NCBI RefSeq assembly: GCF_000368265.1
Contig: NZ_KB851218.1
Location: forward strand, 124,001 to 188,000
Direction: 5' to 3'
Origin: Acinetobacter brisouisimilis
GTDB lineage: Bacteria; Pseudomonadota; Gammaproteobacteria; Pseudomonadales; Moraxellaceae
DNA: 64,000 nt
In this document: positions 1-7,876 of the stretch, piece by piece
How positions within the stretch are numbered: the stretch's first letter is position 1
Layout of the letters: each line of letters opens with the position of its first letter
Translations under genes and position numbers: made by a program
The notes under the pieces: model-generated
Told to the model about the DNA's origin: nothing
Databases searched by the model: none
What the model saw: the letters and a program-made list of their open reading frames with translations, nothing else

Positions 1-11
1 CGCTAACATCC

Positions 12-39
12 AAAAAGACGGGTAATAACTCGTCTTTTT
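12..39 (-). terminator. intrinsic terminator after HAD phosphatase
   Basis: Inverted repeat with arms AAAAAGACG (12-20) and CGTCTTTTT (31-39) around a 10-base loop. Read on the minus strand it ends in a run of U and lies about 40 bases past the stop of the HAD gene. It is nearly symmetric, so it may also stop transcription from the other side. Confidence 0.8.
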
Positions 40-81
40 TATTGTAAATTCAATAAGCTGAATCCTCAGCATCCAGCCAGT

Positions 82-927
82 TTAAGCACTCTTTTTATGC
101 AGACTATGAAATGGGAGTTGCCCCAGCAGCACCTGATCAATCACGTCGAGTACCACTTCTTGCTGGTTGTTTTTTTCGGTGACAAAGTTGGCTGCATGTT
201 TCAGCTCATCAACAGCATTAGCAACCGCAAAGCCATAACCTGACTGTTTGACCATTTCAAGGTCATTGTAGTTATCACCAATCGCGAGCACCTGATCTGC
301 CGAGACACTCCAGCGCTGTTGCAGTAATTGTAAACCGTGTGCCTTGTGGCGATTTGGCACAATCAGGTCAATAAAGCCAAAACCGCTCGACACCATTTTC
401 ACCGAACCATTCGCAATAAATTCAAACTGCTGCAAATCATCGCACAGCGTTGAAAAATCATATTGTCGAGTATCTAAAGTGACTTTACAGATCTGATCTT
501 GAGCCTGTGCCAAATCAGGAATTTGCTGTAGAGACTTGAAGTATTTGTTGAGTTTTTCCAGATTTTGCTCAGGGACTGCACGATCAATATACGCACCACG
601 TTTCCCACAGAGAATCAGTGCACTTGCATAACGCTCTGCAATTGCTACACGCATATGATCTACCAAGTTTGCAGAGAAATGTGCAAATGAAACTTCTTGT
701 TCCGCATCCACCACATAAGCACCATTTTCGGAGATAAAAGCAAGCTGGTGAGCAATCTCAGGAAAGTAATTTTTTAAGGTTGAAAGTTGATTGCCACTGG
801 CAACTACAAAATGAATACCGCGTTGTTGAAGTTGTTGATACTGTTTTAAAAAGCGTGCTTTATTATATTTTTTATCTTCGTTAAGAAAAGTTCCATCCAT
901 ATCTACTGCAATAATTTTAACTGTCAT
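82..927 (-). CDS. Cof-type HAD-IIB family phosphatase
   Basis: A 281-residue protein of the Cof/YidA type of haloacid dehalogenase phosphatases, cytoplasmic Mg-dependent enzymes that usually dephosphorylate sugar phosphates or nucleotides. Motif I is DMDGT at residues 9-13 with the nucleophile and acid-base aspartates; motif II is the serine of ASGN near 44; the motif III lysine is probably K195; motif IV is GDNYND at 217-222. Between them lies the large C2B cap typical of this subclass. The length is normal for the family. The substrate cannot be told from sequence, because family members are promiscuous. It stands alone, with a terminator just downstream. The family call is firm. Confidence 0.93.
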   Translation of the reverse strand: MTVKIIAVDMDGTFLNEDKKYNKARFLKQYQQLQQRGIHFVVASGNQLSTLKNYFPEIAHQLAFISENGAYVVDAEQEVSFAHFSANLVDHMRVAIAERYASALILCGKRGAYIDRAVPEQNLEKLNKYFKSLQQIPDLAQAQDQICKVTLDTRQYDFSTLCDDLQQFEFIANGSVKMVSSGFGFIDLIVPNRHKAHGLQLLQQRWSVSADQVLAIGDNYNDLEMVKQSGYGFAVANAVDELKHAANFVTEKNNQQEVVLDVIDQVLLGQLPFHSLHKKSA

Positions 928-1222
928 TTACACCTCAGGTTTTGTTTTTGTTCATCCCATTATGCACACAAAGGATTGCGGTTTTGTGAAAAAAATTAGA
1001 CTAAAGGCGAATATTTTTGAAGTTCATATTACAAAAGCATCAGTAAATCACTTTCAGTCTTGGAGAATGATGCAAGAACAAACGGTACAACATCCATTTG
1101 CCCTTAAATATATAACTACTCTTAATCAAGCATCCAGCTTGCAACAACAAGAGTCCGCCATTTCAATATCTAAGCAATAGAATTCAGGCTAAGCGGCTTG
1201 ATAGCCTCATAGCCCGTCTGCT

Positions 1223-2446
1223 TTATTTAAATTTAGTGATCTTTTCGACTTCTTTTAGGGTCTGCTTAATTGGCTCATAATCTAAAAACCAAAATAAGTT
1301 TACGCCACGATGATGGTGCTGCTGTGCCAGCATATCAATCACACTCTTTTCACCACGCCCCACCAAATGACGACGATAAAAATATATCACCAGCAGCACC
1401 GTACACATGAGCATCACGATCAGCATGACCCAAAAACCTACAGGGGATTTCAAGCCTGGAATAAATTCAAAATTCATTCCATAAACCCCTGTCAACAAAG
1501 TTAAAGGCGCAAATACTGCGGTAATGATGGCTAAAATTCGCATATTTTCATTGGTCTGATTGCTGATCGCCGAAAAATGCAGATCGATTGCTGCCTGAAT
1601 CGAACTACGCAAGCGTGCGGTATGTTTCTGAATCCGCTCAATATGGCTCACCAGATCGTTAATGCGCACCAACATAATATCGAGTGCTTCACGGTGTTGC
1701 TCACCCACCAAATGATGGTAGTTTTCTACAATTTCATCCCGCAGTTCCTGCAAGGTTTCAATCTGTTCTTCGCATAGATTTTCGACTTGCTGGAATGCCA
1801 TGTTTTCCTGCAGTAACTGATGCCATTGCTTGAAATTCCCATGCCCTTGCAACAGCTCACGCTGCCAATATTCTACGCGGCGCGTCAATGGTGACCGTAA
1901 CTCCAGATAATCATCAATCATGCTATTTAAAATACGCAATGACAGATTCAGAGGAGTATTGGGAAGTTTACGTAGACGATTTTGTTCTTCAGGCGAACGA
2001 TGCATAAAACCATGCAAACGCTCAATATAATTCTCAATGGCTTTGTTGCCCTTTTCGCGTACGGTCACCAATGCCCGTGAACTCATACAAAACCCAACAG
2101 GGGTTGTCACCAAACCAAAATCACTACTATGAGTTTCGGAGTTTTTATCAGTGAGGTTAATACGGTCATTCAGGGTAATCAGTTTACGAAAGATCAGGAA
2201 ATCATAATCTTCCATCGCATCAAAAGCACAGGGATGCTCAATATTTAAAATATCCTGTACATGAAATTCATTTAAGGACAAATTTGCCAAAGCATGTAGT
2301 TTTTCCTGCCATTCATCACTTTTACCGACCACATCCTGCCTTAAGCAATCGACCCAGACAAAATCCAGCACATAAAATTCAGACTGCTCTTGGCTAATAA
2401 AGGCGTAATTTTCGTCGGGATGATGGTAAAAGTAATAAATCTGCAT
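1223..2446 (-). CDS. CorA/ZntB family divalent cation transporter
   Basis: A 407-residue inner-membrane protein of the CorA metal transporter superfamily, which forms pentameric channels or carriers for Mg, Co, Ni or Zn. A long, mostly helical cytoplasmic domain fills roughly residues 1-300. Two transmembrane helices follow at about 303-321 and 336-355. The signature GMN at 323-325 sits at the end of the first helix, in YGMNFEFIPG. The tail after the second helix is about 50 residues, longer than in E. coli CorA, whose C-terminus ends just after the membrane. This and overall divergence make the transported ion uncertain (Mg or Zn). No partner gene is nearby. Confidence 0.9.
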   Translation of the reverse strand: MQIYYFYHHPDENYAFISQEQSEFYVLDFVWVDCLRQDVVGKSDEWQEKLHALANLSLNEFHVQDILNIEHPCAFDAMEDYDFLIFRKLITLNDRINLTDKNSETHSSDFGLVTTPVGFCMSSRALVTVREKGNKAIENYIERLHGFMHRSPEEQNRLRKLPNTPLNLSLRILNSMIDDYLELRSPLTRRVEYWQRELLQGHGNFKQWHQLLQENMAFQQVENLCEEQIETLQELRDEIVENYHHLVGEQHREALDIMLVRINDLVSHIERIQKHTARLRSSIQAAIDLHFSAISNQTNENMRILAIITAVFAPLTLLTGVYGMNFEFIPGLKSPVGFWVMLIVMLMCTVLLVIYFYRRHLVGRGEKSVIDMLAQQHHHRGVNLFWFLDYEPIKQTLKEVEKITKFK

Positions 2447-2487
2447 ATATTCACATTTAAAAATACATTAAGGTTTTTATCATGCCA

Positions 2488-2512
2488 TAAAAAAAGCCCG
2501 CTTCAAGCGGGT
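2488..2512 (-). terminator. intrinsic terminator of the rpsO-pnp unit
   Basis: GC-rich hairpin CCCGC/GCGGG (2497-2511) followed on the minus strand by a run of seven U. It lies about 25 bases after the pnp stop. Confidence 0.85.
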
Positions 2513-2536
2513 TTTCTTTATCAGACAACAGTCAGA

Positions 2537-4630
2537 TTATGCTTGAGCAACATCTTTCATGGTCAATTTAATACGACCACGGTTGTCTACATCAGCAACC
2601 TGAACGTTAATCTCTTGACCTTCTTTCAATACGTCAGTCACGTTAGCAATACGCTCATTTGAAATTTGAGAGATATGCAACAAACCATCTGTACCAGGCA
2701 TGATGTTTACAAACGCACCAAATTCTACAATGCGAATGACTTTACCTTGATAGATTTTACCTGGTTCAACTTCAGCAGTCAGTGCTTGAATCTTGGCAAT
2801 TGCAGCGCGTGCAGCCGCTTTAGATTCACCAAATACACGTACTGTACCGTTGTCTTCAATGTCAATCGCCGCTTTAGTTTCTTCAGTAATTTGACGGATT
2901 GTTGCACCGCCTTTACCAATCACGTCACGGATTTTGTCTGGATTAATTGTAATCACTTCAAAAGTTGGTGCGTGCATTGAAATTTCAGGGCGAGCACGAG
3001 AAATCACTTTGTTCATTTCATTCAGGATGTGCATACGACCAGCAAATGCTTGGTTTAACGCAACTTCCATGATTTCTTCAGTGATACCTTCGATTTTGAT
3101 GTCCATTTGAAGTGCAGTAATACCGTTGGCAGAACCTGCTACTTTAAAGTCCATGTCGCCAAGGTGGTCTTCGTCACCCAAGATGTCAGAAAGAACTGCG
3201 AAACGCTCGCCTTCTTTAACTAGACCCATTGCGATACCCGCAACTGGTGCTTTAAGTGGAACGCCTGCATCCATCAATGATAATGAAGCACCACATACAG
3301 AAGCCATTGAAGATGAACCGTTAGATTCCGTAATGTCAGATACGATACGGATTACATACGGGAAGCGGTCTGCTGCAGGAAGAACAGCTTGTACACCACG
3401 ACGAGCCAAACGGCCATGACCAATTTCACGGCGTTTAGGTCCAGTTTCACGACCAGTTTCACCCACAGAGTATGCTGGGAAGTTGTAGTGCAACATGAAG
3501 CTGTCAGTTTTAGTACCTGCAAGGGTATCAACCATCAACGCATCACGTGTGTTACCCAAAGTTGTTGTTACCAACGCCTGAGTTTCACCACGAGTGAACA
3601 ATGCAGAACCGTGAGCACGATCTAACACACCAACCTGTACGTCAAGCGCACGAACTGTTTTAGTGTCACGACCATCAATACGTGGTTTACCAGACAAGAT
3701 GTTGTCACGTACGGTACGGTATTTAAGATCTTCAAATAATTCGTTTACGTCGTCAGCGATACCATCGACATCTTCTTCTGGAACGAATTGAGCAATAGCT
3801 TCTGCCTGAAGTGCATCAAGTGCCGCATAACGGTCTTGTTTCACTGCAATGGTATAAGCTTCTGAAATTTTTGCTTCAAATGCTTCTTTGAGTTTCGCAC
3901 GCAATTCTTCGTTTTGTGCTGGAGCAACCCAAGTTGATTCTGCTGCGCCAACAGCTGCTGCAAATTCTTTAATCGCTTGAATCGCGATTTGTTGTTCGTC
4001 ATGACCAAACAATACTGCACCAAGCATTTGGTCTTCTGAAAGTTCTTTCGCTTCAGATTCAACCATCAATACTGCTGATTCTGTACCTGCAACCACAAGG
4101 TCAAGATCACTTTCTTTTAGTTGTTCATAGTTCGGGTTAAGAACATATTCACCGTTGATTAAACCAACACGTGCACCACCGATTGGGCCACGGAATGGTG
4201 TACCTGCAATCGCAAGTGCAGCAGAAGTACCTAGCATCGCAGCAATGTCAGCATCCATTGTTTTGTCAGAAGACACAACTGTTGCTGTCACTTGAATTTC
4301 GTTGTAATAACCTTCTGGGAACAACGGACGAATTGGACGGTCAATCAAACGTGAAATCAAAGTTTCTGCTTCAGAAGCACGGCCTTCACGCTTGCCATAA
4401 CCACCTGGGATACGACCCGCAGCATATTGTTTTTCTTGGTAGTTAACTGTTAACGGGAAGAAATCCTGACCTGCTTTTGCAGTTGGCTGAGCCACAACTG
4501 CAACAAGAACAGTTACCCCCCCCATAGTAATCAATACAGAGTTGGCTTGGCGTGCAACACGACCAGTTTCCAAAACCACTTGGTATTGACCATACTGAAA
4601 TTCTTTACGAACAATATTAAACATCGACAT
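2537..4630 (-). CDS. pnp: polynucleotide phosphorylase
   Basis: A 697-residue phosphorolytic 3'-5' exoribonuclease, a trimeric enzyme of RNA decay and degradosome complexes that uses phosphate to release nucleoside diphosphates. Domain order is complete: a first RNase PH-like core, an all-helical linker, a second RNase PH core that carries the active site, then a KH domain (motif [12 protein letters not shown] near residue 565) and a C-terminal S1 domain (from about residue 622, [16 protein letters not shown]). Length matches the family. It lies downstream of rpsO on the same strand, the conserved rpsO-pnp order, with a 240-base leader holding two stem-loops. The start at 4630 ([14 protein letters not shown]) could equally be the second methionine. 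Confidence 0.98.
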   Translation of the reverse strand: MSMFNIVRKEFQYGQYQVVLETGRVARQANSVLITMGGVTVLVAVVAQPTAKAGQDFFPLTVNYQEKQYAAGRIPGGYGKREGRASEAETLISRLIDRPIRPLFPEGYYNEIQVTATVVSSDKTMDADIAAMLGTSAALAIAGTPFRGPIGGARVGLINGEYVLNPNYEQLKESDLDLVVAGTESAVLMVESEAKELSEDQMLGAVLFGHDEQQIAIQAIKEFAAAVGAAESTWVAPAQNEELRAKLKEAFEAKISEAYTIAVKQDRYAALDALQAEAIAQFVPEEDVDGIADDVNELFEDLKYRTVRDNILSGKPRIDGRDTKTVRALDVQVGVLDRAHGSALFTRGETQALVTTTLGNTRDALMVDTLAGTKTDSFMLHYNFPAYSVGETGRETGPKRREIGHGRLARRGVQAVLPAADRFPYVIRIVSDITESNGSSSMASVCGASLSLMDAGVPLKAPVAGIAMGLVKEGERFAVLSDILGDEDHLGDMDFKVAGSANGITALQMDIKIEGITEEIMEVALNQAFAGRMHILNEMNKVISRARPEISMHAPTFEVITINPDKIRDVIGKGGATIRQITEETKAAIDIEDNGTVRVFGESKAAARAAIAKIQALTAEVEPGKIYQGKVIRIVEFGAFVNIMPGTDGLLHISQISNERIANVTDVLKEGQEINVQVADVDNRGRIKLTMKDVAQA

Positions 4631-4759
4631 ATATTGTATTTTCCTAGTTCTTTTTGAACAATTATTCTAGTGGAGACCCCTAAGGTTTGGCATTCACAAC
4701 ACAAATCGGAAATAAATGACAAAGCTTAGAAGCCGACCTCACTAGATGTTAGACACGAA

Positions 4760-4807
4760 GAAGGAGCGAATATTCGCCCCTTCTAAAATAGCTTAGCAAG
4801 CTAAGCT
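4760..4807 (-). promoter_or_regulatory. two stem-loops in the rpsO-pnp intergenic leader
   Basis: Read on the minus strand, two hairpins follow rpsO: AGCTTAG/CTAAGCT with a 4-base loop (4790-4807), then an 11-bp stem at 4760-4783 with a 2-base loop and one G-U pair. In E. coli the pnp leader forms a long stem cut by RNase III, the basis of autoregulation by PNPase. Equivalence here is inference from position and structure. The first stem lacks a strong U-run, so it is not a convincing terminator. Confidence 0.5.
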
Positions 4808-4871
4808 TTGCTTCATTTTCAGCGACGAAGTCAGAAACATTCGAAATACCGAAAAATAAGCCTAAATCGAA

Positions 4872-5141
4872 TTAACGACGTAAACCTAAAGCGCCGATCA
4901 AAGCAGTGTAACGACCATGATCTTTACCGTTTAAGTAGTCAAGTAATTTACGGCGTTGGTTAACCATACGGATCAAACCACGACGGCTATGATGGTCGTG
5001 TTTGTGTTCTTTAAAGTGACCTTGCAAATCATTGATTTGTGCAGTTAACAAAGCAACTTGTACTTCTGGTGAACCAGTGTCATTTTCTGCACGAGCAAAT
5101 TTAGCAACAATTTCTGCGCGGTCTTGGTTAGTTAAAGCCAT
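4872..5141 (-). CDS. rpsO: 30S ribosomal protein S15
   Basis: An 89-residue small-subunit protein that binds the central domain of 16S rRNA early in assembly. Length and sequence are canonical: an N-terminal stretch ending in [12 protein letters not shown], a central [19 protein letters not shown] segment with the conserved rRNA-contacting His and Arg residues, and a C-terminal RRKLLDYL. The ATG is preceded by CGGAG at a good spacing. It is the first gene of the rpsO-pnp unit. In E. coli S15 represses its own mRNA through a leader pseudoknot; I cannot confirm such a structure here. Confidence 0.98.
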   Translation of the reverse strand: MALTNQDRAEIVAKFARAENDTGSPEVQVALLTAQINDLQGHFKEHKHDHHSRRGLIRMVNQRRKLLDYLNGKDHGRYTALIGALGLRR

Positions 5142-5317
5142 TCGATTACTCCGAGATGCTTAAAAAAATAAATAAAAATGATATATATCAACAAACTAAT
5201 ATAATTAATTTACTGATTGCCGTGCATCACTACAGCAAGCCATCTATTTTAAGTCAAAAGCTAAGCGATTGCAAAAAAAGCGTGAGATTCCATCAATTTT
5301 TTATAAAAAAATAAAAA

Positions 5318-5543
5318 AATGCAAAAGCCCAAACGGTATTGGTTTGGGCTTTTGTACGCTGTAGTTTCTTGTTTTGCTTTGTTGTTATTATGAGCGGTTG
5401 AGTCGCGCTTCTTAGTTAGTTATTGATTTAACGTCCTAACTTGGGCTTATCATGCTTCCATGAGCATCATGTTCGCATAAAAATAGTGGGTCACCTATGG
5501 GCGTTGTCTCAAGCTAATGTAAGCAAAAACTTACAAAACAAAC
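5318..5543 (-). ncRNA. candidate structured small RNA, about 225 nt
   Basis: No protein gene fits this stretch. On the minus strand a well-spaced promoter (5550-5578) predicts a start near 5543, and a strong intrinsic terminator follows at 5323-5353. Inside are a short 5' hairpin GTAAG/CTTAC (5521-5534), a long-range pairing of TTGAG near 5510 with CTCAA near 5400, a further stem in CATGATGCTCATGGAAGCATG, and a 3' unpaired tract AATAATAACAACAAA made of A-R-N triplets, the type of sequence bound by the distal face of Hfq. I could not assign it to 6S RNA or another named family. Existence as a transcript is inference. Confidence 0.5.
5323..5353 (-). terminator. intrinsic terminator of candidate small RNA
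   Basis: Perfect 12-bp stem AAAAGCCCAAAC/GTTTGGGCTTTT with a 7-base loop. On the minus strand the stem runs into TTTT, GCA and then seven T. The symmetric arms allow function in either direction. Confidence 0.75.
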
Positions 5544-5549
5544 ACGATT

Positions 5550-5578
5550 AAAATACTCAAGAAACATAATTTCATCAA
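5550..5578 (-). promoter_or_regulatory. sigma-70-like promoter for the 5318-5543 RNA
   Basis: Read on the minus strand: -35 TTGATG (5573-5578), a 17-base spacer and -10 TATTTT (5550-5555). Optimal spacing and four of six matches in each hexamer. No start codon with a ribosome site follows, which argues for an RNA product. Confidence 0.5.
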
Positions 5579-5779
5579 GTTTAGTAAAAAATATTCAATA
5601 AATTCAAATAAATAAAAATACACAAAAGATTATACCTATAGTTTTATATATTTAAAAGAGTTGACCATTTGATACAAATATTTACATGGTAAATTTATCT
5701 ACTTTGCATAAAAACACAACTGGCAGGTTGTATCTTGATGAATCAAGATGATGATTAACAAGTCTAAATCTTCAGGATA

Positions 5780-5887
5780 TAAAAAAACCCTGTAGTCTCT
5801 CCCAAAACTACAAGGTTTAGTGGCTGTAAGTTTCCTGCGTATGACTCACGTCCCGTAAGTTTGCTGTCTATTGACTATTATTATTCT
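5780..5887 (-). ncRNA. candidate small RNA, about 107 nt
   Basis: A second minus-strand unit without an ORF. A -10 of TATAAT (5894-5899) predicts a start near 5887 and an intrinsic terminator closes it at 5786-5818. The body contains two copies of CAGSAAACTTAC (S is C in one copy and G in the other), about 35 bases apart and separated by a GTGAGTCAT-containing stretch. Published surveys of A. baumannii describe a large family of dispersed, C4-antisense-like small RNAs; membership cannot be judged without alignment. Transcription is inference from promoter plus terminator. Confidence 0.5.
5786..5818 (-). terminator. intrinsic terminator of second candidate small RNA
   Basis: Stem of 12 pairs between 5786-5797 and 5807-5818 (one G-U pair on the minus strand) with a 9-base loop, followed on the minus strand by a run of seven T ending at 5781. 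Confidence 0.75.
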
Positions 5888-5893
5888 TATGCA

Positions 5894-5924
5894 ATTATAA
5901 TTTAGCTCATCCATGCTAAATCAA
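5894..5924 (-). promoter_or_regulatory. promoter for the 5780-5887 RNA
   Basis: Read on the minus strand: -10 is a perfect TATAAT (5894-5899); the best -35 is TTGATT (5919-5924) at a 19-base spacing, longer than ideal. Confidence 0.4.
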
Positions 5925-5984
5925 TTTGGCAAAACCATAGTATGAACATCTAACTGACTAAACTATTCGGCAATTTCCTTATTT

Positions 5985-6006
5985 AATGTAAGCCATTTCT
6001 TACATT
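5985..6006 (-). terminator. hairpin after recD
   Basis: Perfect 8-bp stem AATGTAAG/CTTACATT with a 6-base loop, starting about 27 bases past the recD stop. There is no clear U-run, so it may be a weak terminator or an mRNA 3' stabiliser. It also forms part of the 11-bp inverted repeat noted for 5513-6009. Confidence 0.4.
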
Positions 6007-6032
6007 AGCCTCTATTGTAAAATAAAACTTTA

Positions 6033-7781
6033 CTATTCAATTGATTGTTCAATTTTTCTAATCAAACCACTGTATCTAACCGTCTGACAGGTTAACGCCT
6101 GAGCAAAAGCTGCCCGATCGACCAATAATGATACAGCTTTTTTTGCCCGCGTAATTGCCGTATAGATCAGCTCCTGACTTAACAGCTTTTCTGCTTGAGC
6201 ATCAAGTACAACCGCCGTATGCGCAAACTCTGAACCTTGCGACTTATGAATGGTAAGTGCAAATGCTGTAGCAATATTTTTAGGTAAGCGCTGAGCAACC
6301 ACCCATTTTTGTAAGCTCGGAAAAAATACCGAAAACTGCTGATGATCTTCTTTCTGAAAAAAGCAGATCCCAATATCACCATTGGCAAGTCCAAGCTGGT
6401 CGTCATTTTCCGTCATCATAACAGGGCGACCAATATACCAATCCCCAACCGCCTGTGTATAAGGGAGTAATATTTTGAGTAATTGCTGCTGCATAAACTG
6501 GTTGATACGTTCCAAACCGAACTCACCATGATGAATCGCAGTCAAAATACGATAATGGTCAAAACAGGCAATGACTTGCTCGACCTCAGCCTGTGATTGT
6601 TCACCTTGCAAATAAGCCAGTAGGCTTTGAGTATAGTCTTCAAAGCCTGACCATAATTGCTCCAATGCCTGTTCTATAGCAGTTTCAGCATTTAAATACT
6701 GCAACTGAACCAAATCTTTTTGAATCCTGTTTAGATCTACAATTTGCAGTTGACCCGCCGCAACAATATCCTGTTCAAATGCGCTCAATACTTGCTCAGT
6801 ATTCATTTGTCGAACTGTTGCCTGCTGAATAAAACGTGCCATTTTGCCAATTAAAGCGTCATCACTAAAACGCCGACTATTGAGCAAATTTACGCGATAC
6901 GGCTGTAAGCGTTTAGGTTGTTGTAAATCTGCCAGCACCGAACCCACATCCACCGATGCCAGCTGCTGCGCATCGCCCAACAAAATCAGTCGGGCATGAT
7001 CAGGAATTGCCTCAAATAATAAGGTTGCCAGATTTAAATCCAGCATCGAAGCTTCATCGACAATAATCAGATCATAAGGTAAGGGTTGCTGGGCGGTAAA
7101 CTTTGCCTGCCCTTGCCTACCGATTCCCAGCAAGCGATGCAATGTCACAGGCTTCAATAACAACAGTCCAGACTGAATCAAACCTTGTTGTTGCAAATCA
7201 GGATCATTAAAAGAAAGCTGCAAAGCTTCCTGCATACGTTGCGCTGCCTTACCTGTAGGTGCAGCCATTGCAATCCTTAAATGAGGCAAGCAATGATTTA
7301 ACACTGCCACGATCCGTGCCAGTGTGTAGGTTTTCCCAGTCCCAGGCCCGCCTGTGATCATATTTAAAGCGGACTGTCCAACCATCTGCAAAGCTTGCTG
7401 CTGATATGGATCAGGCAATAATGATAAATAAGTCGAGGTATCGACCTGCGTAGGCTGCTGAGCGACCAGACGTTGTACTTGCTGAGCCAGACGTTGTTCG
7501 AGTGCAAAATAGCGATACAAAAATAAAGCCTGCCCATCGTAGATAAAAGGGGCGACCTGAGCTGCATGCATACTCACCAGTGATCCAAGTTGCTGCGCTT
7601 GCTGCTCGGTACAGCGAACACAACTGTCACCACGAGCTTTTGCCATAAACAATTGTGAAATGTAGAGTATAACATCAGCATTTTCGCTTGACTTTACAAG
7701 GCTTTTTGTCAGATACTTCGCCCACTTTTCAGCCCAGACAAAATTTTCCCGCTGCTCTGGCATGATTTCCTGCATTATCAT
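6033..7781 (-). CDS. recD: exodeoxyribonuclease V alpha chain (RecD helicase)
   Basis: A 582-residue superfamily 1B helicase that moves 5' to 3' and forms RecBCD with RecB and RecC, processing double-strand breaks for recombination. Walker A is GGPGTGKT at 144-151, Walker B is IIVDEASMLD near 235, and the C-terminal motifs TIHKSQGSEF and IYTAITRAKKAV mark motifs V and VI. An N-terminal helical domain of about 120 residues precedes the motor, as in E. coli RecD, and the length is close to the 608 of that protein. The gene follows recB on the same strand after a 95-base gap that contains DnaA-box-like sites, so it may have its own promoter. Confidence 0.95.
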   Translation of the reverse strand: MIMQEIMPEQRENFVWAEKWAKYLTKSLVKSSENADVILYISQLFMAKARGDSCVRCTEQQAQQLGSLVSMHAAQVAPFIYDGQALFLYRYFALEQRLAQQVQRLVAQQPTQVDTSTYLSLLPDPYQQQALQMVGQSALNMITGGPGTGKTYTLARIVAVLNHCLPHLRIAMAAPTGKAAQRMQEALQLSFNDPDLQQQGLIQSGLLLLKPVTLHRLLGIGRQGQAKFTAQQPLPYDLIIVDEASMLDLNLATLLFEAIPDHARLILLGDAQQLASVDVGSVLADLQQPKRLQPYRVNLLNSRRFSDDALIGKMARFIQQATVRQMNTEQVLSAFEQDIVAAGQLQIVDLNRIQKDLVQLQYLNAETAIEQALEQLWSGFEDYTQSLLAYLQGEQSQAEVEQVIACFDHYRILTAIHHGEFGLERINQFMQQQLLKILLPYTQAVGDWYIGRPVMMTENDDQLGLANGDIGICFFQKEDHQQFSVFFPSLQKWVVAQRLPKNIATAFALTIHKSQGSEFAHTAVVLDAQAEKLLSQELIYTAITRAKKAVSLLVDRAAFAQALTCQTVRYSGLIRKIEQSIE

Positions 7782-7797
7782 CTAGTTATCCTCATAC

Positions 7798-7842
7798 TTA
7801 TTCACATAGATATCAACAGAGTTATACCCAAAGTTGTCCACA
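7798..7842. promoter_or_regulatory. two DnaA-box-like 9-mers upstream of recD
   Basis: TTATTCACA at 7798-7806 matches the TTWTNCACA consensus exactly. TTGTCCACA at 7834-7842 has one mismatch to TTATCCACA. They lie 36 bases apart in the recB-recD gap. Function is unproven; two such 9-mers could arise by chance in AT-rich DNA. Confidence 0.3.
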
Positions 7843-7876
7843 ATTTAAGCTTTTGTTTTTTATAAACTTAGCTAAG

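Noticed and set aside
962-1180. 72-codon plus-strand frame between the HAD and CorA genes
   Set aside because: No ribosome site, no recognisable sequence and no terminator; the 295-base gap is better read as spacer.
5318-5543. 6S RNA (ssrS) as identity of the first candidate RNA
   Set aside because: A closing stem and similar length fit loosely, but I could not see the diagnostic central bubble, and the locus is not next to ygfA.
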